Below the pieces are notes generated by a model. That model ran no database searches. It was given only the letters and a program-made list of their open reading frames with translations, and had not been told where the DNA came from. From DASWUD01 sp036401755 (GTDB lineage: Bacteria > Pseudomonadota > Gammaproteobacteria > Thiohalomonadales > Thiohalomonadaceae): 18,368 nt of DNA. Below, piece after piece: positions 6,310-13,984 of this stretch (position 1 is the stretch's first letter; every line of letters begins with the position of its first letter). Where the stretch lies: NCBI GenBank assembly GCA_036401755.1, contig DASWUD010000004.1, positions 1 to 18,368 of the forward strand, in the 5' to 3' direction. A program made the position numbers and the translations under genes.

Positions 6310-7386
6310 ATGGCTGTTGCGCCTCTCTCATCGCCGAAATCGATCTGCCTGTTACGCCTCTCCGCCCTCGGCGATGTGAGCCACGTGCTGCCGATGTTGC
6401 GTACGCTGCAGGCCACATGGCCGCAGACCGCCATCACCTGGATCATCGGCAAAACCGAATATGGCCTGGTCGGCGACCTGCCGGGGGTGGACTTTATCAT
6501 CTTCGACAAGGCGAAGGGAGTAGCCGCCTACCGCGAACTGCACCGCGCCCTCAAGGGACGCCGCTTCGATGTGCTGCTGCACATGCAGGCGGCGCTGCGC
6601 GCCAGCCTGGCCAGCCTGTTGGTGAAGGCCCAGTTGCGCCTCGGCTTCGACCGTGCCCGCGCCAAGGATCTGCAGTGGCTCTTCACCAACCGCCAGATCG
6701 CCGCGCGGCCGCGTGAGCATGTGCTGGAGAGCTTCTTCGGCTTTGCCGAGGCGTTAGGTGTCAGTGAACGCCTGCTGCGCTGGGAGATCCCCATCCCCGA
6801 AGAGGCGCGCGCCTTTGCCGCGCAACAGTTGCCCGCCGATGGCCGCCGCACCCTGGTGATCAGCCCCTGCTCCTCCATGGCTTACCGCGACTGGTCGAGC
6901 AGCGGCTACGCCACCGTCGCCGCCTACGCCATCCGCCAGCACCACATGAAAGTGGTGCTATGCGGCGGCAGGAGCCGGCGCGAATGGCTGATGGCCGCCG
7001 AGATCATGGGCAAGCTCGACTGCGAAGGGTGCCTTGATGCGGTGAACAACCTGGTTGGTTCGACCAACCTCAAGCAGTTGCTCGCCGTGCTGGACCACGC
7101 CGACGTAGTGCTGGCCCCCGACGCCGGTCCCGCCCACCTGGCCACCGCCGTCGGCACCCCGGTGATCGGCCTCTACGCCTGCACCAATCCCGACCGCGCC
7201 CGCCCCTATCTGAGCGGTGAGTATGTGGTCAACCGCTACCCCGAGGCGGTGCTGGCCAAATATGGCAAGCCGGTGGCCGAACTCCCCTGGGGGATCCGCG
7301 TCAAAGAACCGGGGACCATGCTGCGCATCACCGCCACGGAGGTGTGTGCCATGCTCGATAAAGTACTCGCCGACACAACCAAATAA
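6310..7386 (+). CDS. Glycosyltransferase family 9, LPS heptosyltransferase (WaaC-like)
   Basis: A 358-residue cytosolic GT-B enzyme of the ADP-heptose:LPS heptosyltransferase family. The N-terminal motif LLRLSALGDVSHVLPML contains the acidic residue (D22) expected to act as catalytic base. The C-terminal donor-binding motif is APDAGPAHLATAVGTPVIGLY (D271, H276). The similarity of SALGDVSHVLP to WaaC, and adjacency to waaA/kdkA, favours heptose I transfer onto Kdo; other sugars cannot be excluded. No other start codon lies before residue 12, and the ribosome-binding site is poor because the 5' flank is the start of kdkA on the opposite strand. The membrane phosphotransferase gene starts 13 nt after its stop codon. 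Confidence 0.9.
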   Translation: MAVAPLSSPKSICLLRLSALGDVSHVLPMLRTLQATWPQTAITWIIGKTEYGLVGDLPGVDFIIFDKAKGVAAYRELHRALKGRRFDVLLHMQAALRASLASLLVKAQLRLGFDRARAKDLQWLFTNRQIAARPREHVLESFFGFAEALGVSERLLRWEIPIPEEARAFAAQQLPADGRRTLVISPCSSMAYRDWSSSGYATVAAYAIRQHHMKVVLCGGRSRREWLMAAEIMGKLDCEGCLDAVNNLVGSTNLKQLLAVLDHADVVLAPDAGPAHLATAVGTPVIGLYACTNPDRARPYLSGEYVVNRYPEAVLAKYGKPVAELPWGIRVKEPGTMLRITATEVCAMLDKVLADTTK

Positions 7387-7399
7387 TGATGAACCTTTG

Positions 7400-9286
7400 A
7401 TGCTGTTGCGCCTGTTTCTGCAAAGCCTGCTGCTACTGCTCGCTGTCGCTTTCACCGAAAAAGGGATCTTCGCCCTCTACCACAGCGAGCTGAGCGGCAG
7501 CCTTCCCTGGTCGGAACTGCTCCGCACCCTGATATGGGGCATCCGCTTCGATCTGGCGATCAGCGCCGCCCTCGCGTTGCTGGTCACCCTCGCTGCCTGG
7601 CTGGGCCATCGTCTGCTGCGCCGCCCGCTCATCCCCGCCATGCGCTGGGGCAGCTTCCTCGCCGCGGCGCTGCTCATCGGCATTCAAGGCGCTGACCTGC
7701 TCTACTATGGCGAGGCCGGTCGCCACCTCGGTTATGAACTGAAGGAGTGGTACAACTCCGGCTCATCATTGGCACTCGCAGCACTGCAGACCTACACCCT
7801 ACCGGTGCTGCTGCAGTTGCTCCTGCTTGGCCCGCTCTATTTCATCAGCCGCTGGCTGTTCGCTCTGGGCAACACCATCCATCTGCACCGCGGCTTTCCG
7901 CGCACCCTGCTGCTGGAGGTGCAGCTCGTCATCGTGCTGTTGCTGGCGGCGCTGCTGGTGCGCGGCGGTACCCAGTCGGTGCCGCTCGAACCGCTGCACG
8001 CCCAGCAGATCGGCGACAGCCACCAAGCGGTGCTTGCCCTCAATGGCGGCTATAACGCCCTCTTCTCTTCGATCACCCCCTACTCCATCTCGCCGCGATT
8101 CGCCGCAGTTCCCACTGCAGAGGAGCGGGCACTGGTCAAGACGCTGTTGCATGACAGCGATGGCCCCCTGCGGGTTACGCAGCGCCCCAAGGCGAACGTG
8201 ATCTTCGTTTTGCTGGAGAGCTGGTCCGGCGCCTACATGCACAGCTATGGCTATGAGCAGCTGGTCACGCCGCAATTCGATCAGTTGCGCCGTGAGGGCA
8301 TCACCAGCCGTGCCATGATGACCGGCGGCCACCGTACCACCGAAGGGATGTTCGCCACCTTCTGTTCACTGCAAAATCCCCTCGGCCAGACCGTGGCCCA
8401 AAGCCAGCTGCAGAACTACGACTACTACTGCCTGCCGCGTATCGCGCACGAAGCGGGTTACTACACCGCCTTTTTCCAGGGGACCAATGCCAACACCAGC
8501 GGCACCGGCGCCTTTGCCCAACTGCTCGGCTTCAGCGACAGCTTCGGCAAGGCCGACATGCCGATAGGCAAGCTGCCCGATAACAGTTGGGGACGCCACG
8601 ACCCGGACATTTACGATTTCGTAATCGCCAAGCTGCGCACCATGCCGCAGCCCTTCATGGTCGGCATCAACACCAACAGCACCCACGATGCGCAGTTACC
8701 AGAAGGCACTGCGGTCTCCTTTGGCAAAGAGGCGCCCCCCTACCTGAGCGCGCTCCACTTTGCCGACAATGCCCTGGGTGAATTCGTCGCGACCCTGCGT
8801 AAAGACCCGCAACTGCAAGATACGGTGCTGGTGCTGCTCGCCGACCATCCCGGCCTGACGCCGCCCGATGCCTACCGTGCCTCCATGATTCCGTTTGTCA
8901 TTCTCGCCCCGGGAGTCGCCCCGCGGGAGCTGCCGGAGGTGCTGAGCCAGCGCGATGTGGCACCGACTGTCGCTGATCTGCTTGCGCTGCCTGCCGCAGC
9001 AGAATTTACCGGCCAATCGCTATTTCGCGACATAGAGAGCCGTGTCGCGGATTACTATTACCAGGGAAATCTCGGCTGGATAAGCCAAGGCAGTGTTGTG
9101 GAGACCAGTCTTAATGATCGCAATACGCGCAGCTGCTTCGCCTTGACCGCAGAATCTGCGCTACCTTTGCCGCGCCGCTGTGATCACCGGGATGAAACCC
9201 GTGCCCAAAAAGCACTCGCCTTCACCCACCTCAACCAGAGCCTGCTCTTCTCCGGTAAGCTAGATCAACTGGCCAGGCTGCGCTGA
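7400..9286 (+). CDS. LTA synthase-family membrane phosphotransferase (alkaline phosphatase superfamily)
   Basis: A 628-residue inner-membrane protein with about five N-terminal helices (roughly residues 1-18, 42-70, 83-102, 127-155, 169-188) and a large periplasmic catalytic domain. The domain has the metal and nucleophile positions of LtaS/phosphoethanolamine-transferase enzymes: E273 in FVLLES, T313 (or T314) in GGHRTTEGMFAT, H429 in NSTHD, and D482/H483 in LLADHPG. Relatives move phosphoglycerol or phosphoethanolamine from phospholipid onto glycans or lipid A. Its position inside an LPS-core locus suggests that it decorates the core, Kdo or heptose; this is inference. The ATG at 7400 was chosen because upstream in-frame sequence lies inside the GT9 gene. 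Substrate could equally be osmoregulated periplasmic glucan. Confidence 0.88.
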   Translation: MLLRLFLQSLLLLLAVAFTEKGIFALYHSELSGSLPWSELLRTLIWGIRFDLAISAALALLVTLAAWLGHRLLRRPLIPAMRWGSFLAAALLIGIQGADLLYYGEAGRHLGYELKEWYNSGSSLALAALQTYTLPVLLQLLLLGPLYFISRWLFALGNTIHLHRGFPRTLLLEVQLVIVLLLAALLVRGGTQSVPLEPLHAQQIGDSHQAVLALNGGYNALFSSITPYSISPRFAAVPTAEERALVKTLLHDSDGPLRVTQRPKANVIFVLLESWSGAYMHSYGYEQLVTPQFDQLRREGITSRAMMTGGHRTTEGMFATFCSLQNPLGQTVAQSQLQNYDYYCLPRIAHEAGYYTAFFQGTNANTSGTGAFAQLLGFSDSFGKADMPIGKLPDNSWGRHDPDIYDFVIAKLRTMPQPFMVGINTNSTHDAQLPEGTAVSFGKEAPPYLSALHFADNALGEFVATLRKDPQLQDTVLVLLADHPGLTPPDAYRASMIPFVILAPGVAPRELPEVLSQRDVAPTVADLLALPAAAEFTGQSLFRDIESRVADYYYQGNLGWISQGSVVETSLNDRNTRSCFALTAESALPLPRRCDHRDETRAQKALAFTHLNQSLLFSGKLDQLARLR

Positions 9287-9400
9287 GGAGTGGCGCGGGT
9301 CATGTCCGAACAACGACGCAGCTTTTTCACCTCACTCACGTCGGTTTTGCTGGCACGGATAAGGTAAGCCTGACTTTTGCCAGAACACAACAGCGCTCAA
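9287..9400 (+). pseudogene. Decayed tandem duplicate of the downstream glycosyltransferase start
   Basis: This 114-bp stretch repeats, with damage, the start of the gene at 9417. ATG at 9302 corresponds to ATG 9417, and identical blocks include TTTTTCACCTCA, TGGCACGGA, CCTGACTTTT and GCCAGAAC. By hand alignment, 9302-9400 and 9417-9518 differ at about 19 positions and three single-base gaps. After one missing base near 9321, the frame reads LFHLTHVGFAGTDKVSLTF, against LFHLNQLGFGGTEKAILTF in the intact gene. In its own frame the ATG opens only 21 codons and stops at TAA 9365-9367. A GGAG about 12 nt before the ATG may be the former ribosome-binding site. It cannot make a functional enzyme. 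Confidence 0.75.
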
Positions 9401-9416
9401 AGGGACGGGGCGGATC

Positions 9417-10550
9417 ATGTCAGAACGAAAACGTATACTTTTTCACCTCAACCAGCTCGGTTTTGGTGGCACGGAAAAGGCAATCCTGACTTTTTGCCAG
9501 AACCTCGACCGCACTCAATTTGATCTGCACCTCTTCATCAGCCAGCCGCTCAGCTTGTTGCGCCGGGAAAGAATTCGCCTGTTCCGTCACTTTTCTAAAA
9601 AGAACGACGAGATCTATAGGATCAAATTGTTAAATGCGCGCATCCGACTCGGGCAGTTTGAGTCCATCTTGGGACAGGAGAATATCCACCAAGGCTCTGT
9701 GCGGGATTTCGTAAAAGTATGTGCACAACTCACCCCCGATATCATTCACTTCAACCGGGGAAAATGGGACAAGTTCTTCAGCGCCATCGAACAGCATATT
9801 CCGGCGAACCAGTGTTTTGTTGAAACCAACATCTTTGGCTATCCGGCGGCCCCGACCTATCATCGTCAAATCAGCGCCTACTATTTCGTCAGCCACTGGT
9901 TGATGAACAAGTCCGCCTGGCACGCGGGAAAGGGAAAGGTGCTACTCAATCCGATTAAACAACCTGCTACCGACCAAACGCTCAGGGAGCAGTACGCCAT
10001 CCCCCGGGAGGCCTTCGTATTCGGGCGCATTTCTCGTCCCGACCTGAACGACGATGACTTCATTGTGCGTGCCTTTGAGCAGGTAGCCCACAGTAACTGC
10101 TACCTGTTCATTCTGGCTCCCACGCGCGCCATCCGGGATTCCCAGCGGCCCAACAACATTATCCTGCTGGAGCCCACTATCGACGAAGTTGAAATTTCAC
10201 GCTTCTACAACTCGCTGAATGCGCTGTTGCACTACCGGCGCGAAGGCGAAACCTTTGGCATGAACATCGCTGAGGCGATGATGCACGGCGTTCCCGTCAT
10301 CTCCCACGACAGTGACGTGGACAATGCCCAATTGGAACTGCTCGCCGCCGACGAGGATGGACCGGTGGGGTTGGTCTCACCCCGGGGGGATATGGAGCAC
10401 TACAGCCGCAACATGGCTACCCTGCTCAATGACCCCGAGCTATGCGCTCTGATGGAAAAAAATGCCAGAAATCGCGCGGCGCGGCTCTACGATGAGAAGA
10501 TCGTGACGCGTACCCTGGAGGGGTATTACCGGCTATTGGTCAAGGGCTAA
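9417..10550 (+). CDS. Glycosyltransferase family 4 (GT-B)
   Basis: A 377-residue cytosolic glycosyltransferase with the GT4 layout. The N-terminal acceptor-side loop is GFGGTEKAIL (residues 15-24), the domain linker follows FGRISRPD, and the donor-binding EX7E motif is EGETFGMNIAEAM (E278 and E286). It would add a sugar from a nucleotide donor to a growing glycan; the sugar and acceptor are unknown. The first 100 bp are duplicated in decayed form directly upstream. Its 3' end overlaps the convergent gene by 4 nt, the stop codons interlocking (CTAA). Local base composition is lower in G+C than the LPS genes before it (28 of 60 at 9601-9660 against 37 of 60 at 4561-4620), which suggests separate acquisition. 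Confidence 0.88.
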   Translation: MSERKRILFHLNQLGFGGTEKAILTFCQNLDRTQFDLHLFISQPLSLLRRERIRLFRHFSKKNDEIYRIKLLNARIRLGQFESILGQENIHQGSVRDFVKVCAQLTPDIIHFNRGKWDKFFSAIEQHIPANQCFVETNIFGYPAAPTYHRQISAYYFVSHWLMNKSAWHAGKGKVLLNPIKQPATDQTLREQYAIPREAFVFGRISRPDLNDDDFIVRAFEQVAHSNCYLFILAPTRAIRDSQRPNNIILLEPTIDEVEISRFYNSLNALLHYRREGETFGMNIAEAMMHGVPVISHDSDVDNAQLELLAADEDGPVGLVSPRGDMEHYSRNMATLLNDPELCALMEKNARNRAARLYDEKIVTRTLEGYYRLLVKG

Positions 10551-11554
10551 TGAACGAGCCCCAGCCTCTCCTGAACCACTGAAAGAAAATAGTCGGCGCG
10601 CTGGCGATGGGTGTGGTGTTGCAGCAGATGGCGATGGCCATTGGCGGCGATCTCCTCCCGCTCTGTCTCATGCTGCAGATAGTAGTCGAGCAGTTGCAGG
10701 AAATCGCTGAGATCATCCTTGCAATAGACCACATGCTCACCGTCCACGAAATTATCGGGAATGATGATGCCCGGCCGCTGCGTGACCATGAAGGTGTTGA
10801 CGCCGGGGATCTCCCAATAACGCATCGTATCCCAACCCACCCCACGGAAATTGCAGGCGATCTTGCTGGCCGACAGTTCGCGCAGATAGTTGAGTCCCTT
10901 GCGCTGATAGCTGCGAAATTGCTGGCCCGGCACCGAACCGTTTGCGGTGCAGTCGTAACGCCCTTGCAATAGCTGCAGCGCTTGGGTACGGATCGGGTCG
11001 GACTCCACACACCAGAGGGTCACCTCGTAGCGTTTCGCGGCGGGGATAAAATCTGGTTGTGGCTTGAACGCCATCGGCAGCGGAATCACATTGCCAGGAT
11101 ACTCTTTGCCGAGCAGGCATTCGCGTTTGAAGATGAGTTGCGGCTGGCGCTGCCGAAAGGCCTGCTGGAACAGCCCCTCAAAATTCATGCGCCGCGCATC
11201 ACCGCCGATCTCTGGCCAATCGCCCCCATCGATATAGATGAGCGGCAGGGTGGCCGGGATAAGTGAAGCGATCTGCAAAAAATGTTCAAAGGTATCACGC
11301 TTGGTCGAACCGATGATCACGGCGTCGAACGCCATCGCTTTGAGTGCGGCCCGATTGGTGAAGCGATCCGGCAAGTAATTCAGTGCGCCGCGCGACAGCC
11401 CCATGTTGCGCGGGTAGCTCTTTAGCGAAAAGTAGTAGTGGCTGTTAACAGGAAAGGGGATGACATTCTCGCTGCCCAATAGCTCGGTAAGGCCGGAGAA
11501 GAGCTGATCCTCGAGGTAATCGGATTTGCGCGAATTGATGAACAGCAATCGCAT
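10547..11554 (-). CDS. CgeB-like glycosyltransferase (glycosyl transferases group 1 domain)
   Basis: A 335-residue soluble protein resembling CgeB-type glycosyltransferases. The N-terminal half (MRLLFINSRKSDYLEDQLF) is a Rossmann-like start. The C-terminal half carries YWEIPGVNTFMVTQRPG, then DGEHVVYCKDDLSDFLQLLDYYL and an EEIAANGHRHLLQHHTHRQRA-type tail, the usual pattern of the Glyco_trans_1_2 domain. Donor and acceptor are unknown. I chose the ATG at 11552-11554 over one six codons upstream because AAGG lies 7 nt before it and the protein then starts directly with the first beta-strand. It lies between two plus-strand blocks and is divergent from ugd, so it may be controlled apart from its neighbours. 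Confidence 0.77.
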   Translation of the reverse strand: MRLLFINSRKSDYLEDQLFSGLTELLGSENVIPFPVNSHYYFSLKSYPRNMGLSRGALNYLPDRFTNRAALKAMAFDAVIIGSTKRDTFEHFLQIASLIPATLPLIYIDGGDWPEIGGDARRMNFEGLFQQAFRQRQPQLIFKRECLLGKEYPGNVIPLPMAFKPQPDFIPAAKRYEVTLWCVESDPIRTQALQLLQGRYDCTANGSVPGQQFRSYQRKGLNYLRELSASKIACNFRGVGWDTMRYWEIPGVNTFMVTQRPGIIIPDNFVDGEHVVYCKDDLSDFLQLLDYYLQHETEREEIAANGHRHLLQHHTHRQRADYFLSVVQERLGLVH

Positions 11555-11586
11555 AACTGGGCCTTGGCACACATAACTTGTTGAAT

Positions 11587-11615
11587 ATCATACACATTGG
11601 CTTTGTTCATTTCAC
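11587..11615 (-). promoter_or_regulatory. Possible promoter of the CgeB-like gene
   Basis: On the minus strand GTGAAA (11610-11615) and TATGAT (11587-11592) are separated by 17 nt, in the A+T-rich 127-bp gap between this gene and ugd. The -10 is good and the -35 matches at 4 of 6 positions. Confidence 0.45.
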
Positions 11616-11632
11616 CTAAAATGATGTAAGAT
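11603..11632 (+). promoter_or_regulatory. Possible ugd operon promoter
   Basis: TTGTTC (11603-11608) and TAAGAT (11627-11632) are 18 nt apart and end about 50 nt before the ugd start codon. The site overlaps the predicted minus-strand promoter, so the two divergent transcription units would compete for polymerase. Hexamers are imperfect. Confidence 0.45.
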
Positions 11633-11681
11633 CCGTCACCAATATTCCTGTCATCCACGACACTCAATCGGACTGAACACC

Positions 11682-13034
11682 ATGAAAATCTCTGTCGTCG
11701 GCACCGGCTACGTCGGCCTGGTCACCGGCACCTGCTTTGCCGAAATGGGCCATACCGTCATCTGTGTCGATATCGACAGCGCCAAGATCGAAGGGCTCAA
11801 GCACGGCAAGCTGCCGATCTACGAACCGGGTCTGGAGGAGTTGGTCATCTCCAACTACAAGGAGGGGCGGCTCAAGTTCACCACCTCGCTGGCCGAGGCG
11901 GTCCAGGAGGCCACCGTTCACTTCATCGCGGTTGGCACCCCGCCGGGCGAAGACGGCTCAGCCGATCTGCAGTACGTGCTGGCGGTGGCGAAGGAGCTGG
12001 GCCAGTCCATGGTGCAGCCCTACAACGTGGTAGTGGATAAATCCACGGTGCCGGTGGGTACCGCCGACAAGGTGCAGGCCACGGTGCAAGCCGAACTGGC
12101 CAAGCGCGGTAGCAGCATTCGCTTCGATGTGGTGAGCAATCCCGAATTCCTCAAGGAGGGGGCGGCGGTCGACGACTTCATGCGTCCCGATCGCGTGGTG
12201 ATTGGTGCCAACAGCGACAAGGCCGCCAAACTGATGCACGACATCTACGCCCCCTTCATGCGCAACCATGAAGTAATCGTCACCATGCGGGTGCGTGATG
12301 CGGAGATGACCAAGTACGCGGCCAATGCCCTGCTCGCCACCAAGATCTCCTTCATGAATGAACTGTCGATGCTGTGCGAAAAGCTCGGCGTCGACATCGA
12401 GCAGGTGCGTCACGGCATCGGTTCCGATCGGCGCATCGGCCCCCACTTCATCTACGCCGGCGCCGGTTATGGCGGCTCCTGCTTTCCCAAGGATGTGAAG
12501 GCGTTGGTGGGCATGGCGCGTGAAAACGAACTCGACGCCTGGCTGCTCGAAGCGGTGGAGCGGCGCAACGACCGGCAGAAGCAGCGTCTGTTCGACAAGA
12601 TCATCGCCCGCTTCGGCAGCGACCTGAGCGGCAAGCGCTTCGCCCTGTGGGGACTGGCCTTCAAGCCGGGCACCGATGATATGCGCGAGGCTCCCTCGCT
12701 GGTCTTGATACATCAGCTGGTCAGTGCCGGGGCACAGGTGGTGGCCTACGATCCGGTGGCCCATGAAACGGCGGCACGCGAGCTACCGAAGGAATTTTTC
12801 GACAAGGGCAGCGTGCGCTTCGTCGAGCATCAATACGACGCCGTCAAAGGGGCCGAGGCACTGGTACTGGTCACCGAGTGGAAACCATTCCGCAATCCCG
12901 ACTTCGATGCGCTGCGCAGCTCACTCAAGCAGCCGGTTATCTTCGATGGCCGCAATCAATACGACCCGGCGCAGATGCAAGAGCTCGGTTTTGAGCATAC
13001 CGGCATCGGCCGCGGCCTGCCCTGGGGGATCTGA
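11682..13034 (+). CDS. ugd: UDP-glucose 6-dehydrogenase
   Basis: Oxidises UDP-glucose to UDP-glucuronate with two NAD+ in the cytoplasm. The protein is 450 residues, normal for the bacterial enzyme. The N-terminal NAD-binding motif is VVGTGYVGLVTG (residues 5-16), and the catalytic cysteine is C267 in GYGGSCFPKD. Other family marks are NPEFLKEG, KYAANALLATKISFMNE and the C-terminal LWGLAFKPGTDDMREAPS. It is the first gene of a plus-strand operon: its TGA shares one base with the uxs ATG, so UDP-glucuronate is made beside the enzyme that consumes it. The ribosome-binding site is weak. UDP-glucuronate could also feed a uronic-acid transferase directly. Confidence 0.98.
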   Translation: MKISVVGTGYVGLVTGTCFAEMGHTVICVDIDSAKIEGLKHGKLPIYEPGLEELVISNYKEGRLKFTTSLAEAVQEATVHFIAVGTPPGEDGSADLQYVLAVAKELGQSMVQPYNVVVDKSTVPVGTADKVQATVQAELAKRGSSIRFDVVSNPEFLKEGAAVDDFMRPDRVVIGANSDKAAKLMHDIYAPFMRNHEVIVTMRVRDAEMTKYAANALLATKISFMNELSMLCEKLGVDIEQVRHGIGSDRRIGPHFIYAGAGYGGSCFPKDVKALVGMARENELDAWLLEAVERRNDRQKQRLFDKIIARFGSDLSGKRFALWGLAFKPGTDDMREAPSLVLIHQLVSAGAQVVAYDPVAHETAARELPKEFFDKGSVRFVEHQYDAVKGAEALVLVTEWKPFRNPDFDALRSSLKQPVIFDGRNQYDPAQMQELGFEHTGIGRGLPWGI

Positions 13035-13984
13035 TGTACGCACTGCGCAAACGCATTCTGGTCACCGGCGGCGCCGGCTTTCTCGGCTCGCATCTGTGCG
13101 AGCGGTTGCTCAATGACGGCCACGACATCATCTGTCTCGACAACTTCTTTACCGGGACGCGCGACAACATTCAACACCTGCTCGCAAATCCGCACTTCGA
13201 GGTGCTGCGCCACGACATCACCCAGCCGCTCTATGTGGAGGTGGAGGAGATCTACAACCTCGCCTGCCCTGCCTCGCCGCCTCACTACCAGCACGATCCC
13301 ATCCATACCCTGAAAACCAGCGTGCTTGGCGCACTGAACATGCTGGGGCTGGCCAAGCGCACCGGCGCCAAGCTGTTCCAGGCCTCCACCAGCGAGGTCT
13401 ACGGCGATCCACTGCAGCATCCGCAGAACGAGAGCTACTGGGGTAACGTCAACCCCATCGGCATCCGCTCCTGCTACGACGAAGGCAAGCGTGCCGCCGA
13501 GACGCTCTGCTTTGACTACCATCGCGAGCACGGTGTGCCCATCAAGGTGGCGCGCATCTTCAACACCTACGGCCCACGCATGCACCCGCGTGACGGGCGC
13601 GTCGTCTCCAATTTCATCATTCAGGCATTGCAGGGCGACGACATCACGGTCTATGGCGAGGGTAACCAGACCCGTTCCTTCTGCTATGTGGACGATCTGC
13701 TCGAAGCCTTCGTGCGCCTGATGAATTCACCCGACGAGGTCACCGGCCCCATCAACACAGGCAATCCTGGCGAGTTCACCATCCTTGAGCTGGCAGAAAA
13801 GGTCATCAAGCTCACCGGCTCCACTTCGAAAATCGTCAAGCTGCCCCTGCCGCAGGATGATCCGAAACAACGCCGTCCCGACATTGGCCGTGCCAGGGAG
13901 CTACTGGGCTGGGAGCCGAAGATATCGCTCGAGCAGGGGCTGCCTGCCACCATCGGCTATTTCCGAAACTTGATAACCAAATGA
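13034..13984 (+). CDS. uxs: UDP-glucuronate decarboxylase (UDP-xylose synthase)
   Basis: A short-chain dehydrogenase/reductase that oxidises and decarboxylates UDP-glucuronate to UDP-4-keto-pentose and then reduces it to UDP-xylose. Length 316 residues, typical of soluble bacterial Uxs. The NAD-binding GGAGFLG is at residues 12-18 and the STSEVYG strand near 118-124. The catalytic YDEGK has Y148 and K152; YDEGKR is a signature of this branch. RIFNTYGPRMHPRDGRVVSNF and the C-terminal RRPDIGRARELLGWEP are also diagnostic. The start overlaps the ugd stop (TGATG) and the end overlaps the next start (ATGA), so three genes are translationally coupled. No ArnA formyltransferase domain or ArnB-type aminotransferase is present, which argues against an aminoarabinose route. 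Confidence 0.95.
   Translation: MYALRKRILVTGGAGFLGSHLCERLLNDGHDIICLDNFFTGTRDNIQHLLANPHFEVLRHDITQPLYVEVEEIYNLACPASPPHYQHDPIHTLKTSVLGALNMLGLAKRTGAKLFQASTSEVYGDPLQHPQNESYWGNVNPIGIRSCYDEGKRAAETLCFDYHREHGVPIKVARIFNTYGPRMHPRDGRVVSNFIIQALQGDDITVYGEGNQTRSFCYVDDLLEAFVRLMNSPDEVTGPINTGNPGEFTILELAEKVIKLTGSTSKIVKLPLPQDDPKQRRPDIGRARELLGWEPKISLEQGLPATIGYFRNLITK

Noticed and set aside
11958..12764. 268-codon minus-strand frame inside ugd
   Set aside because: Rich in His/Gly/Val as expected of antisense to a high-G+C gene; ugd is unambiguous on the other strand.
13034..13984. uxs as ArnA or dTDP-glucose dehydratase
   Set aside because: The protein lacks the formyltransferase domain of ArnA and has the YDEGKR signature of UDP-xylose synthase.
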